DNA from: JANXPZ01 sp033853925
GTDB lineage: Bacteria > Eisenbacteria > RBG-16-71-46
Length of the DNA stretch: 8,967 nt
Direction: 5' to 3'
Assembly (NCBI GenBank): GCA_033853925.1
Contig: JAWOLC010000003.1
Coordinates: forward strand, 1 to 8,967
A program made the position numbers and the translations under genes. Shown here one piece after another: positions 1 through 6,502 of this stretch (position 1 is its first letter; every line of letters starts with the position of its first letter). The notes below the pieces were generated by a model. The model was not told the DNA's origin. It was given only the letters and a program-made list of their open reading frames with translations, and ran no database searches.

Positions 1-626
1 TCGCCGAGGTGCTGGACCGGGCGCTCGATGCGCTGATCCGCCAGCTCGAGCAGCGCAAGCTCGCGGCGACCTCGCGGCCCCGCTCGCGCCCGGGGCGCCC
101 GAGCCCGAACCCGCGCCACATCCCGGCCGAGGTCCGGCGGGCGGTCTGGGCGCGGGATGGCGGGCAGTGCACGTACGTGGGCGCGGCGGGCAGGCGTTGC
201 GAAGCCCGCAGCCCGCTCGAATTCGACCACGCGGAGCCGGTGGCCCGGGGGGGCCGGGCGACGGCCGAGAACCTGCGCCTGCGCTGCCGGGCGCATAACC
301 AGTACGACGCGGAGCGTACCTTCGGCACGGGCTTCATGAGCCGGAAGCGCGAGGAGAGGCGAGAGGCGGCCGAGCAGGCGAGATTGGCAGCGGCGGAACG
401 GTCACGGGCCATGGCGGCCGCGCAGGCGCGCGAGGCGGTGGCCGAAGTCATCCCCTGGCTCCGATCGCTCGGGCTCCGCGCCGACGAGGCGCGATGGGCA
501 GCCGAGAGCTGCGAGGCCAGGCCGGGCGCGTCTCTCGAGCAGCGGGTGCGCATGGCCTTGTCCCGGTTCGCCCAGCCCCGCCATGGTCGAGCCGTTCGGA
601 TCCCGCCGGCGCGTGCAGTGGAATGA
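1..626 (+). CDS. HNH endonuclease family protein, 3' part (5' end outside window)
   Basis: The frame is open from the left edge (first whole codon at base 3) to TGA at 624-626, so this is the C-terminal part of a longer protein and the GTG at base 9 is probably not its start. Counting that GTG codon as residue 1, an HNH module spans about 37-100: a RHIPAEVRRAVWARD lead-in, Cys54 and Cys64, an EFDH pair at 71-74, Asn88, Cys93 and a closing RAHN at 94-97. HNH folds bind a metal and cleave DNA; the native target of this protein cannot be told. Known relatives carry this domain at the C-terminus of a longer protein. After it come a charged Arg/Glu/Ala-rich helix (about 110-142) and a small helical segment (about 143-188, IPWLRSLGLRADEARWAAE) that resembles a RuvA-C or UBA-like fold. 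The HNH assignment is secure; the tail assignment and the biological role are not. No partner restriction or toxin gene is visible. Confidence 0.85.
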   Translation, partial: AEVLDRALDALIRQLEQRKLAATSRPRSRPGRPSPNPRHIPAEVRRAVWARDGGQCTYVGAAGRRCEARSPLEFDHAEPVARGGRATAENLRLRCRAHNQYDAERTFGTGFMSRKREERREAAEQARLAAAERSRAMAAAQAREAVAEVIPWLRSLGLRADEARWAAESCEARPGASLEQRVRMALSRFAQPRHGRAVRIPPARAVE

Positions 627-695
627 CGGGAGGGCGGCTGAACGGCTGCAGTCACTCTCGCGACCCAAGCTGCATTCGCCGCGCGCGGCCTCCCC

Positions 696-724
696 GCGAC
701 ATCTCCGCCCCGAGCGGCTATGAT
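696..724 (+). promoter_or_regulatory. Candidate sigma70 promoter for glgP
   Basis: GCGACA (696-701, four of six matches to TTGACA) and TATGAT (719-724, five of six to TATAAT) are separated by 17 bases, the ideal spacing. The TATGAT stands out in very GC-rich surroundings. Transcription would start near 731 and leave a leader of about 53 bases before the glgP start at 784. It lies in the 157-base gap after the HNH gene, so glgP is probably transcribed on its own. The call rests only on the match to consensus. Confidence 0.45.
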
Positions 725-772
725 TCCGCCGACCTCGCGGAGTCCTTGGCCGCGACGCCCGGACCATCATGC

Positions 773-779
773 AAGGAGG
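773..779 (+). promoter_or_regulatory. Strong ribosome binding site that sets the glgP start
   Basis: AAGGAGG is an almost complete complement of the 16S rRNA 3' end. It sits 4 bases before the ATG at 784. An in-frame ATG at 769 lies upstream of and partly abuts this site, so it cannot use it. This favours 784, which also gives a normal family N-terminus (MKPVQTF). Confidence 0.7.
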
Positions 780-783
780 CTCG

Positions 784-3345
784 ATGAAGCCGGTCCAGAC
801 GTTCCACGTGCGTCCCATGCTTCCCGAGCGGCTCGCCGCCCTCGAAGACCTCGCCTACAACCTGCGCTGGTCCTGGGAGCACGACACCATCGCGCTCTTC
901 CGCCGGCTGGATCCCGACCTCTGGGAGACGGCTCAGCACAATCCCGTGCTGATGCTGGGCACGATCGCCCAGGACCGCTTGCAGGAGATGGCCCAGGACG
1001 AGGCCTTCCTCGCCCACCTCGACCGCGCGGCCCAGGACCTCCACGACTACCTGGCGGGCACCGGCGCCTGGCATCGCAAGACCTTCGGCGCGAGCGAGCG
1101 CCCGGACGTGGCCTACTTCTCGATGGAGTTTGGCATCACCGAGTGCCTGCCCATCTACTCGGGCGGGCTCGGCATCCTGGCCGGCGACCATCTCAAGTCC
1201 GCGAGCGAGCTGGCCGTGCCGCTCGTGGGCGTGGGGCTGCTCTACCAGAAGGGCTACTTCCGCCAGGTCCTGAACCCCGACGGCTGGCAGCAGGAGCGCT
1301 ACCCGATCAACGACTTCTCGAACATGCCGGTGCGGCCCTGCCGCGACGGCGAAGGCCGCCCCCTGCGCATCGCCCTCGAGCTGAACGGACAGACCGCGCA
1401 CCTCCGGCCGTGGCAGGCGCAGGTGGGCCGCGTCCCCCTGGTGCTGCTGGACACGAACCTGCCCGAGAACCCGCCGCCCCTGCGCGACATCACCGACGAG
1501 CTGTACGGCGGCGACGGCGACACCCGCATCCTGCAGGAGATCGTGCTGGGGGTGGGGGGCGTGCGCGCGCTCCACGCCCTCGGGCTGCGCGGGCGCATCT
1601 ACCACATGAACGAGGGGCACTGCGCCTTCATGAGCCTCGAGCGCATCCGCGTGCTCATGCACGAGCAGGGGCTCACCTTCGCCGAGGCGCGCGAGCTGGT
1701 GGCGGCGAGCGGGGTGTTCACCACGCACACGCCCGTGCCGGCGGGGATCGACGTCTTCAGCCCCGAGCTGATGGAGCGCTACTTCGGCGCCTTCCGCGCC
1801 GAGCTGGGCCTCTCCCGCGAGGCGTTCCTCGACCTGGGGCGCGTGCACCCCGGCCGCGCGGCCGAGCCCTTCAGCATGGCCGTGCTGGCGCTGCGCACCT
1901 CGGGCTTCGCCAACGGCGTCAGCCGCCTGCACGGCCGCGTCTCCCGCGCCATGTGGCGCGACGTCTGGCCGGGCGTGCCGGTGGACGAGCTGCCGCTCAC
2001 GCACGTCACGAACGGCGTGCACCCGCAGACCTGGATCTCGAGCGAGATGCGCGACCTCTACGACCGCTATCTCGGCCCGCGCTGGACCGAGGAGCCCGGC
2101 GACACGCGCGTGTGGACCCGCGGCGAGCAGATCCCCGGCGAGGAGCTGTGGCGCACGCACGAGCGCCGGCGCGAGCGCCTGGTGGGCTTCGCCCGGCGCC
2201 GGCTGGTCGAGCACCTGCGGCGGCGCGGGGCGGGCAAGGCCGCGATGGCCCAGGCGGAGGAGGTGCTGGACCCGGAGGCCCTCACGATCGGCTTCGCCCG
2301 CCGCGTCGCCACGTACAAGCGCGCGACGCTCCTCCTGCACGATCCCGAGCGGCTGGCGCGCATCCTCAACGCGCCCGGCCGCCCGGTGCAGGTCATCTAC
2401 GCGGGCAAGGCGCATCCGCGCGACGACGCGGGCAAGGCGTTCGTGCGCCAGGTCGTGCAGCTCGCGCGCCAGCCGGAGCTGCGCCAGCGGGTGGTCTTCC
2501 TCGAGGACTACGACACGGTCGTGGGCCGCTACCTGGTGCAGGGCGTGGACGTCTGGCTCAACACGCCGCGCCGGCCCCTCGAGGCGAGCGGCACGAGCGG
2601 CATGAAGGCGGCGTTCAACGGGGCCTTGAACCTGAGCATCATGGATGGCTGGTGGGACGAGGCGGGATCGCCCCGCACCGGCTGGTGCATCGGCAAGGGC
2701 GAGGACTACGAGGACCTCGAGTACCAGGACCGGCTGGAGGCCGGCGCGCTCTACGAGCTGCTCGAGCGCGAGGTGGTCCCGCTCTTCTACGATCGCGGCG
2801 CCGACGGGCTGCCGCGCGGCTGGATCGCGCTGATGAAGAGCGCGATGGGCGAGCTGTGCCCGGTGTTCAACACGAACCGCATGGTGCACGAGTACACGCT
2901 CTCGGCCTACCGCCCCGCGCAGGAGCGGCGCGAGCGGCTCGAGGCGGACGGCTGCCGTGCGGCCCGGGCCCTGGCCTGCTGGCGCCAGCGCCTGCGGCAG
3001 GCCTGGCCCGACGTGCGCATCGTCCGGGTGGAGACGGGTCTGCCCGCGGAGATGCGGGTCGGCCGGGACGTGGAGGTGCGCGCCTGGGTGAGGATCGGGG
3101 CGCTGGCGGCGGACGACCTGGCGGTGCAGGTGTACATGGGCAAGACGGACGAGAACGGCGAGATCGTCGGCGGGGTGGCGACGCCGATGGTGCCGGCCGA
3201 GGATTCCGGGAGCGACGGGCTGCTCTTCCGCGCGCGCGTGCCCTGCCGGACGAGCGGCACCCACGGCCTGACCGTGCGGGTGCTGCCCCACCACGAGGAC
3301 CTCGGGCACCCGCACGAGACGGGTCTCATCCTCTGGGCATCGTGA
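784..3345 (+). CDS. glgP: Alpha-glucan (glycogen/maltodextrin) phosphorylase, GT35 family
   Basis: This 853-residue cytoplasmic enzyme should release glucose-1-phosphate from the non-reducing ends of alpha-1,4-glucans using phosphate and pyridoxal phosphate (PLP). It belongs to the alpha-glucan phosphorylase branch of GT35 that begins with a DUF3417 domain (about 1-110, with LAYNLRWSW at 23-31). Conserved blocks follow in order: YFSMEFGITE at 111-120, YSGGLGILAGDHLKSAS at 125-141, HMNEGHCAF at 274-282, THTPVPAG at 314-321, HVTNGVH at 407-413, and RRVATYKR at 506-513 with the expected phosphate-site Arg507 and Lys512. EASGTSGMK at 600-608 places the PLP-binding lysine at Lys608. The tail from about 740 is the beta-rich C-terminal domain usual for this branch. 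Length and motifs are intact. No other glycogen gene is visible nearby, and the downstream neighbour converges on it, so it looks monocistronic. Storage glycogen and imported maltodextrin are both possible substrates; the sequence does not decide. Confidence 0.95.
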   Translation: MKPVQTFHVRPMLPERLAALEDLAYNLRWSWEHDTIALFRRLDPDLWETAQHNPVLMLGTIAQDRLQEMAQDEAFLAHLDRAAQDLHDYLAGTGAWHRKTFGASERPDVAYFSMEFGITECLPIYSGGLGILAGDHLKSASELAVPLVGVGLLYQKGYFRQVLNPDGWQQERYPINDFSNMPVRPCRDGEGRPLRIALELNGQTAHLRPWQAQVGRVPLVLLDTNLPENPPPLRDITDELYGGDGDTRILQEIVLGVGGVRALHALGLRGRIYHMNEGHCAFMSLERIRVLMHEQGLTFAEARELVAASGVFTTHTPVPAGIDVFSPELMERYFGAFRAELGLSREAFLDLGRVHPGRAAEPFSMAVLALRTSGFANGVSRLHGRVSRAMWRDVWPGVPVDELPLTHVTNGVHPQTWISSEMRDLYDRYLGPRWTEEPGDTRVWTRGEQIPGEELWRTHERRRERLVGFARRRLVEHLRRRGAGKAAMAQAEEVLDPEALTIGFARRVATYKRATLLLHDPERLARILNAPGRPVQVIYAGKAHPRDDAGKAFVRQVVQLARQPELRQRVVFLEDYDTVVGRYLVQGVDVWLNTPRRPLEASGTSGMKAAFNGALNLSIMDGWWDEAGSPRTGWCIGKGEDYEDLEYQDRLEAGALYELLEREVVPLFYDRGADGLPRGWIALMKSAMGELCPVFNTNRMVHEYTLSAYRPAQERRERLEADGCRAARALACWRQRLRQAWPDVRIVRVETGLPAEMRVGRDVEVRAWVRIGALAADDLAVQVYMGKTDENGEIVGGVATPMVPAEDSGSDGLLFRARVPCRTSGTHGLTVRVLPHHEDLGHPHETGLILWAS

Positions 3346-3458
3346 GGCGCCGCCGGCTCGCCGGAGGGCATGGCCAGGGCGCGGGAGCTGAACTTCTTCC
3401 CCACGCGCTGCGAGGCCTTCGTGCACACCGCGGTGGAGATCGTCGAGGGCCGCCCTGA
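3346..3458 (+). other. Coding-like stretch in the convergent gap, in frame with glgP
   Basis: This gap separates the glgP stop from the stop of the converging ATPase gene. Read in the glgP frame past its TGA, it stays open for the whole gap. It contains an ATG at 3370 followed by a natural-looking run (ELNFFPTRCEAFVHTAVEIV) whose codons nearly all end in G or C. GGAGGG at 3363-3368 is only one base from that ATG, too close to work well, and the frame has no stop until 4470, deep inside the ATPase gene on the other strand. I do not recognise the peptide. It could be a gene remnant, a short real ORF spoiled by a sequence error, or chance in GC-rich DNA. Confidence 0.2.
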
Positions 3459-3469
3459 TCAGGGGGGCG
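3451..3469. terminator. Possible bidirectional hairpin at the glgP/ATPase convergence
   Basis: CGCCC (3451-3455) can pair with GGGCG (3465-3469). Alternatively the 12-base perfect palindrome CCCTGATCAGGG (3453-3464) can fold. The element overlaps the ATPase stop codon (3459-3461). No T-run follows on either strand, so it is not a classical intrinsic terminator. Its location between two converging genes is the main reason to list it. Confidence 0.2.
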
Positions 3470-6080
3470 TGAGGCGGGGGCCCGCCCGCCGGGGGAAGTG
3501 CTTCAGCGCCTCGAACCAGAGCACGCAGGTGAGGCCGGCGGCGAGGCTCAGGGCCAGGTCGTTGAGGTGCAGCGGGGCGAAGTGGAAGAGGCGTTGGGCG
3601 AAGGGGACGGACAGGACCAGCGCCAGCAGGATCGCCGCGCCTCCCACCACCCAGCGAAACGCGGCGTTGGGAACCCGCAGCATGGCCAGGAGCGAGCGGG
3701 TCCACGAGCGGTTGACCAGGATGATGACGACGAAGGCGACCACCAGCGTCGCGAAGGTGAGCGCGCGCGCCGCGTCCACCGTGTGGTCGGCGCGCGCCAG
3801 GAGGAAGACGCCGAGGCAGACGCCGAGCACGCTGAGCCCCTGCAGGAGCGCGAGGCCGATCGTCCGCCCCGAGAACAGGCGCTCGTCCGGCCTGCGGGGC
3901 GGGCGCCGCATCACGTCGGCCTCGGCGTCCTCGGCCTCGAAGATGAGCGAGCAGGACGGGTCGATGATCAGCTCCAGGAAGACGATGTGCACCGGCAGGA
4001 GGAGCAGCGGCCAGTCGGCGAAGAACACCGGCAGCATGGAGAGGCCCGCGATGGGAACGTGCACGGCGAGGATGAAGGCGATGGCCTTCTTGATGTTGTC
4101 GAAGATGCGCCGGCCGAGGCGCACGGCGGCCACGATCGAGGAGAAGTCGTCGTTGAGCAGCACGAGCGAGGCCGCCTCGCGGGCGACGTCCGTGCCGCGC
4201 CCGCCCATGGCGATGCCGATGTGGGCGGCCTTGAGCGCCGGGGCGTCGTTGACCCCGTCGCCCGTCATGGCCACGACCTCGTGGTTCGCCCGCAGGGCAT
4301 TGACGAGGCGCAGCTTCTGCTCGGGCACGACGCGGGCGAACACCGCCACGCTGCCGACGCGCCGGGCCAGCTCCTCGTCCGACAGCCGGTCGACCTCCGG
4401 CCCGGTGAGCACGGACTCCCAGCCCGGGAGGCCGGCCTGGCAGGCGATGCTCTGGGCCGTCGCCGGGTAGTCGCCGGTGATCATCACCACGCGGACGCCG
4501 GCGGCCCGGCACTCGGCGACCGCTGCCGGGACGGTCGGGCGCAACGGGTCCTCGAGCCCGAGCAGGCCGACGAACTCCAGCTCCAGGTCGTGATGCTCGC
4601 TCGGGAGATCGGGCAGGCGAGCGCAGCCCCTGGCCACCCCCAGAACGCGGAGCCCGCCGGAGGCCAGCCCCGCCACCTCCTGCGCCAGGCTGGCGCGCTC
4701 GGCGGGCGAGAGGTGACACAGGTCGGCGATCGCCTCCGGGGCTCCCTTGCTGGCGACCACGACCTCGTGGCCGTCCCCGGTGCGCCAGGCGTGGCTCACG
4801 GCCAGCAGGTCCGGGGCGAGCGGATACTCCCGCGCCAGCGACCAGCCGGGGTGGAGATGCTCGCCGCCCACGAGCAGGCGGTCGCCCGCGGCTTGCAGCG
4901 CCCGCTCCATGGGATCGAAGGGGTCGCGCTTGCTCGCCAGGATCGCGTGCTCCAGCAGCTCGTGCACCGGCTCCGGGAGAGGTCCTTCCAGCCCGGCGAG
5001 ATCCACGGAAGCGGCGGCGACCGCGAGCCTTCTCAGGGTCATCTGGTTCTGCGTGAGCGTCCCGGTCTTGTCCACGCACAGCACGGTGGCGGCTCCCAGC
5101 GTCTCCACCGCCGGCATGCGGCGGGTGAGCACGCTGCTGCGGGAGATGCGCCACGCCCCCAGGGCGAGGAACACCGTGAGCACCACGGGGAACTCCTCGG
5201 GCAGCGTGGCCATGGCCATGGCGATGCCGCCGAGAAGCCCCTCCTTCCACACCTGCACGCCGCCCCCCCGGGCGACGGCGTAGACGACCACGACGACGGC
5301 GCAGGCCGTGAGCCCGGCGACGGCGAAGGCGCGGACCAGGTGCCGCGTCTCCCTCTGCAGCGGCGTGGGCTCCGGCACGATCTGCTGCAGCGCCTTGCCG
5401 ATCCTGCCGAGCTGCGAGCGGGGCCCCGTCGCCATGACCTCGACGATCCCCTGGCCGGCGGTGACGAGGGTGCCGGAGAAGAGCGACGGCAGGTCGTCCC
5501 CGCCGGGGGGATCGAGCGAGGTCGCGCCGGCCGAGGGCGCCTTTCGCACCGGCACGGACTCTCCGGTGAGCAGCGACTCGTCGGCGGCCAGGTTGATGCC
5601 GCGACGCAGCAGGCCGTCGGCCGGCACCCGGTCTCCCTCGGCGAGCACGACGAAGTCGCCGCGCACCACCTCGCGCCCCGGGATGCGCCGGTGGACGCCG
5701 CCGCGGATCACGAGCGCCCGCGGGCTCGAGAGGTCGCGAAGCGCGTCCAGCGCCCGCTCCGTGCGGCGTTCCTGGACGATGGTGATCGCCATGACCACGA
5801 AGACGAAGCCGAGCAGCATGGCCGCGTCGGTCGCCTCGCCCATGAAGAGGTACAGCGCCCCCGCGGCGACCAGCATGAGGAACATCGGCTCCCGCGCGAC
5901 CTCCAGGGCGATCGCCAGCAGGGTGCGCTTCTGCTGGGCGGGAAGCTCGTTGGCGCCCTCCTGGCGCAGGCGGGCGTCGGCTTCCTCCTCGCGGAGACCG
6001 GAGAGCCCCGCCAGATCGAGGACGGACTTGCCGGCGCCCGTGAAGGCGGGCCGAGTCGACGCTCGCGGCGAAGCGCTCAC
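3459..6080 (-). CDS. P-type cation-transporting ATPase (P2-like), ion unknown
   Basis: This 873-residue membrane pump couples ATP hydrolysis to cation transport through a phospho-aspartate. Core motifs are intact: TGES at 172-175 (actuator domain), DKTGTLT at 337-343 with phosphorylated Asp337, KGAPE at 445-449 (nucleotide domain), MITGD at 533-537, Lys589 in FARVVPEQK, and TGDGVNDAP at 606-614. About ten membrane helices can be seen: two at 64-104, two at 250-308 around PEEFP (294-298), and six between 665 and 858, as in P2 ATPases. A cytoplasmic cation-ATPase N-domain covers roughly 15-60. Calcium is the usual default label, but several SERCA calcium ligands are missing (see findings), so the ion is left open. 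It is not MgtA: the helix-4 motif differs. The GTG start at 6080 is the furthest upstream in frame (a stop lies at 6102-6104). GGTGATC (6086-6092, minus strand), which matches part of the 16S tail complement, lies 5 bases before it. Confidence 0.9.
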   Translation of the reverse strand: MSASPRASTRPAFTGAGKSVLDLAGLSGLREEEADARLRQEGANELPAQQKRTLLAIALEVAREPMFLMLVAAGALYLFMGEATDAAMLLGFVFVVMAITIVQERRTERALDALRDLSSPRALVIRGGVHRRIPGREVVRGDFVVLAEGDRVPADGLLRRGINLAADESLLTGESVPVRKAPSAGATSLDPPGGDDLPSLFSGTLVTAGQGIVEVMATGPRSQLGRIGKALQQIVPEPTPLQRETRHLVRAFAVAGLTACAVVVVVYAVARGGGVQVWKEGLLGGIAMAMATLPEEFPVVLTVFLALGAWRISRSSVLTRRMPAVETLGAATVLCVDKTGTLTQNQMTLRRLAVAAASVDLAGLEGPLPEPVHELLEHAILASKRDPFDPMERALQAAGDRLLVGGEHLHPGWSLAREYPLAPDLLAVSHAWRTGDGHEVVVASKGAPEAIADLCHLSPAERASLAQEVAGLASGGLRVLGVARGCARLPDLPSEHHDLELEFVGLLGLEDPLRPTVPAAVAECRAAGVRVVMITGDYPATAQSIACQAGLPGWESVLTGPEVDRLSDEELARRVGSVAVFARVVPEQKLRLVNALRANHEVVAMTGDGVNDAPALKAAHIGIAMGGRGTDVAREAASLVLLNDDFSSIVAAVRLGRRIFDNIKKAIAFILAVHVPIAGLSMLPVFFADWPLLLLPVHIVFLELIIDPSCSLIFEAEDAEADVMRRPPRRPDERLFSGRTIGLALLQGLSVLGVCLGVFLLARADHTVDAARALTFATLVVAFVVIILVNRSWTRSLLAMLRVPNAAFRWVVGGAAILLALVLSVPFAQRLFHFAPLHLNDLALSLAAGLTCVLWFEALKHFPRRAGPRLTPP

Positions 6081-6087
6081 GTCGGGA

Positions 6088-6156
6088 TCACCGCCACCCC
6101 CTCACCGCGTGCGGCGGGCAGGGAGCTTCGAGCGCGGTGAGGATCGTGTCTTCCAT
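6088..6156 (-). CDS. Possible 22-residue leader ORF upstream of the P-type ATPase
   Basis: An ATG at 6156 (minus strand) is preceded by a perfect GGAGG (6163-6167) with an ideal 6-base spacer. The ORF encodes 22 residues, beginning MEDTILTALEAPCPPHAV, and ends at TGA 6090-6088, 7 bases before the GTG of the ATPase in a different frame. It could be a leader peptide coupled to ATPase translation; its APCPPH segment includes a Pro-Pro pair of the kind that slows ribosomes. It could also be the true ATPase N-terminus split by a frameshift, or chance. The strong ribosome site is the only solid evidence. Confidence 0.3.
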   Translation of the reverse strand: MEDTILTALEAPCPPHAVRGWR

Positions 6157-6215
6157 GGCGGGCCTCCGTTCGGGCGTGCGGCCGAGGGCGCCGAGTCCGC
6201 CGCCGTCGCGCGCGC

Positions 6216-6244
6216 ATCCTAGCGCCTCGCTCGGCGGGTCGCAC
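6216..6244 (-). promoter_or_regulatory. Weak promoter candidate for the ATPase unit
   Basis: On the minus strand, TAGGAT (6221-6216, four of six matches to a -10 box) lies 17 bases downstream of GTGCGA (6244-6239, three of six to a -35 box). The predicted start near 6209 would give about 53 bases of leader before the ATG at 6156. The -35 box falls inside one copy of the 13-base repeat. The match is poor and only the position supports it. Confidence 0.18.
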
Positions 6245-6251
6245 GGAGGCT
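6239..6251 (-). repeat. 13-base inverted repeat, left copy
   Basis: On the minus strand this reads AGCCTCCGTGCGA, identical to the plus-strand word at 6451-6463. Each copy points towards its own gene, the ATPase here and pepT on the right. A partial version (GCCTCCGT) also lies at 6162-6169 on the plus strand. It could be an operator shared by the two units, but no known regulator site is recognised. Confidence 0.4.
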
Positions 6252-6425
6252 TCGCGGCGCCGAGGCCACGAGGCTCGGCTCTTCTGCCGCCCGGGGGCCG
6301 TGGCCCGCCGCGCCGAGCGCGTCGCGGGCGAAGGGACGCCGGGGCCGGCGCCTGCCGGGGCGCCGGGGGCCGGCCGAGCCGCGCCTCCGCGCGCGTCGTC
6401 GAATCCGGCGCGCCGGGCGGAGTGT

Positions 6426-6453
6426 TTGCCTCGGGCCGCGGGGGTCGTTTAGC
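6426..6453 (+). promoter_or_regulatory. Candidate promoter for pepT
   Basis: TTGCCT (6426-6431, four of six matches to TTGACA) and TTTAGC (6448-6453, three of six to TATAAT) are 16 bases apart in the most AT-rich patch of the intergenic region. Transcription would start near 6460, about 43 bases before the pepT ATG. The right copy of the 13-base repeat (6451-6463) would cover the end of the -10 box and the start point. Confidence 0.3.
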
Positions 6454-6463
6454 CTCCGTGCGA
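6451..6463 (+). repeat. 13-base inverted repeat, right copy
   Basis: AGCCTCCGTGCGA here is the exact reverse complement of bases 6239-6251, about 200 bases away. It lies between the candidate pepT -10 element and the ribosome binding site, a position where a bound repressor could block transcription. The role is inferred from location only. Confidence 0.4.
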
Positions 6464-6490
6464 TCGTCGGCTCGAGTCCCCTCCCCACAC

Positions 6491-6495
6491 AGGAG
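6491..6495 (+). promoter_or_regulatory. pepT ribosome binding site
   Basis: AGGAG sits 7 bases before the ATG at 6503. It decides the start against longer in-frame readings: an upstream ATG at 6137 would add about 120 low-complexity residues with no homology to the family. Confidence 0.7.
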
Positions 6496-6502
6496 TCCCG
6501 CC

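Larger units (their letters stand above)
6157..6502. other. Divergent control region between the ATPase and pepT
   Basis: These 346 bases separate two divergently transcribed units. The sequence is extremely GC-rich. All frames that stay open across it are rich in Arg, Pro, Gly and Ala and show no recognisable domain, so I see no gene here apart from the ribosome site of the small minus-strand ORF ending at 6088. The few AT-rich spots are ATCCTA at 6216-6221 and TTTGCC/GTTTAG between 6425 and 6452, and they coincide with the promoter candidates listed. Two inverted 13-base repeats lie at 6239-6251 and 6451-6463. Confidence 0.6.

Noticed and set aside
678..689. GCCGCGCGCGGC perfect palindrome as a terminator for the HNH gene
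   Set aside because: It has no loop beyond its own centre and no T-run; such palindromes are common by chance at this GC content.
769..783. ATG at 769 as the glgP start
   Set aside because: It would place the AAGGAGG inside the coding region and add MQGGS before a normal family N-terminus.
720..3458. 912-codon open frame on the plus strand in another frame over glgP
   Set aside because: It is Arg/Pro/Ala-rich and without motifs, whereas the glgP frame shows all family blocks including the PLP lysine.
718..5250. 1510-codon open frame on the minus strand across glgP and the ATPase
   Set aside because: It overlaps two well-supported genes, is dominated by Arg, Ala, Gly, Pro and His, and shows no domain; it is a GC shadow.
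3459..6080. Assignment of the ATPase as the magnesium importer MgtA
   Set aside because: MgtA has a different helix-4 motif (PEMLP-like) and is a P3B enzyme; the helix 4-6 sequences here are P2-like.
3498..6140. 880-codon open frame on the plus strand, opposite the P-type ATPase
   Set aside because: The translation is a Gly/Arg/His/Glu-rich mixture with no domain, while the minus strand carries every P-type ATPase motif. Long antisense frames are expected when third positions are nearly all G or C.
6405..6416. CCGGCGCGCCGG palindrome as an operator
   Set aside because: It is made only of G and C in a region where such words are frequent, with no second copy or link to a promoter element.
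6137..6502. In-frame 5' extension of pepT to an ATG at 6137
   Set aside because: The extra residues are low-complexity and absent from the family, and the AGGAG at 6491-6495 clearly serves the ATG at 6503.
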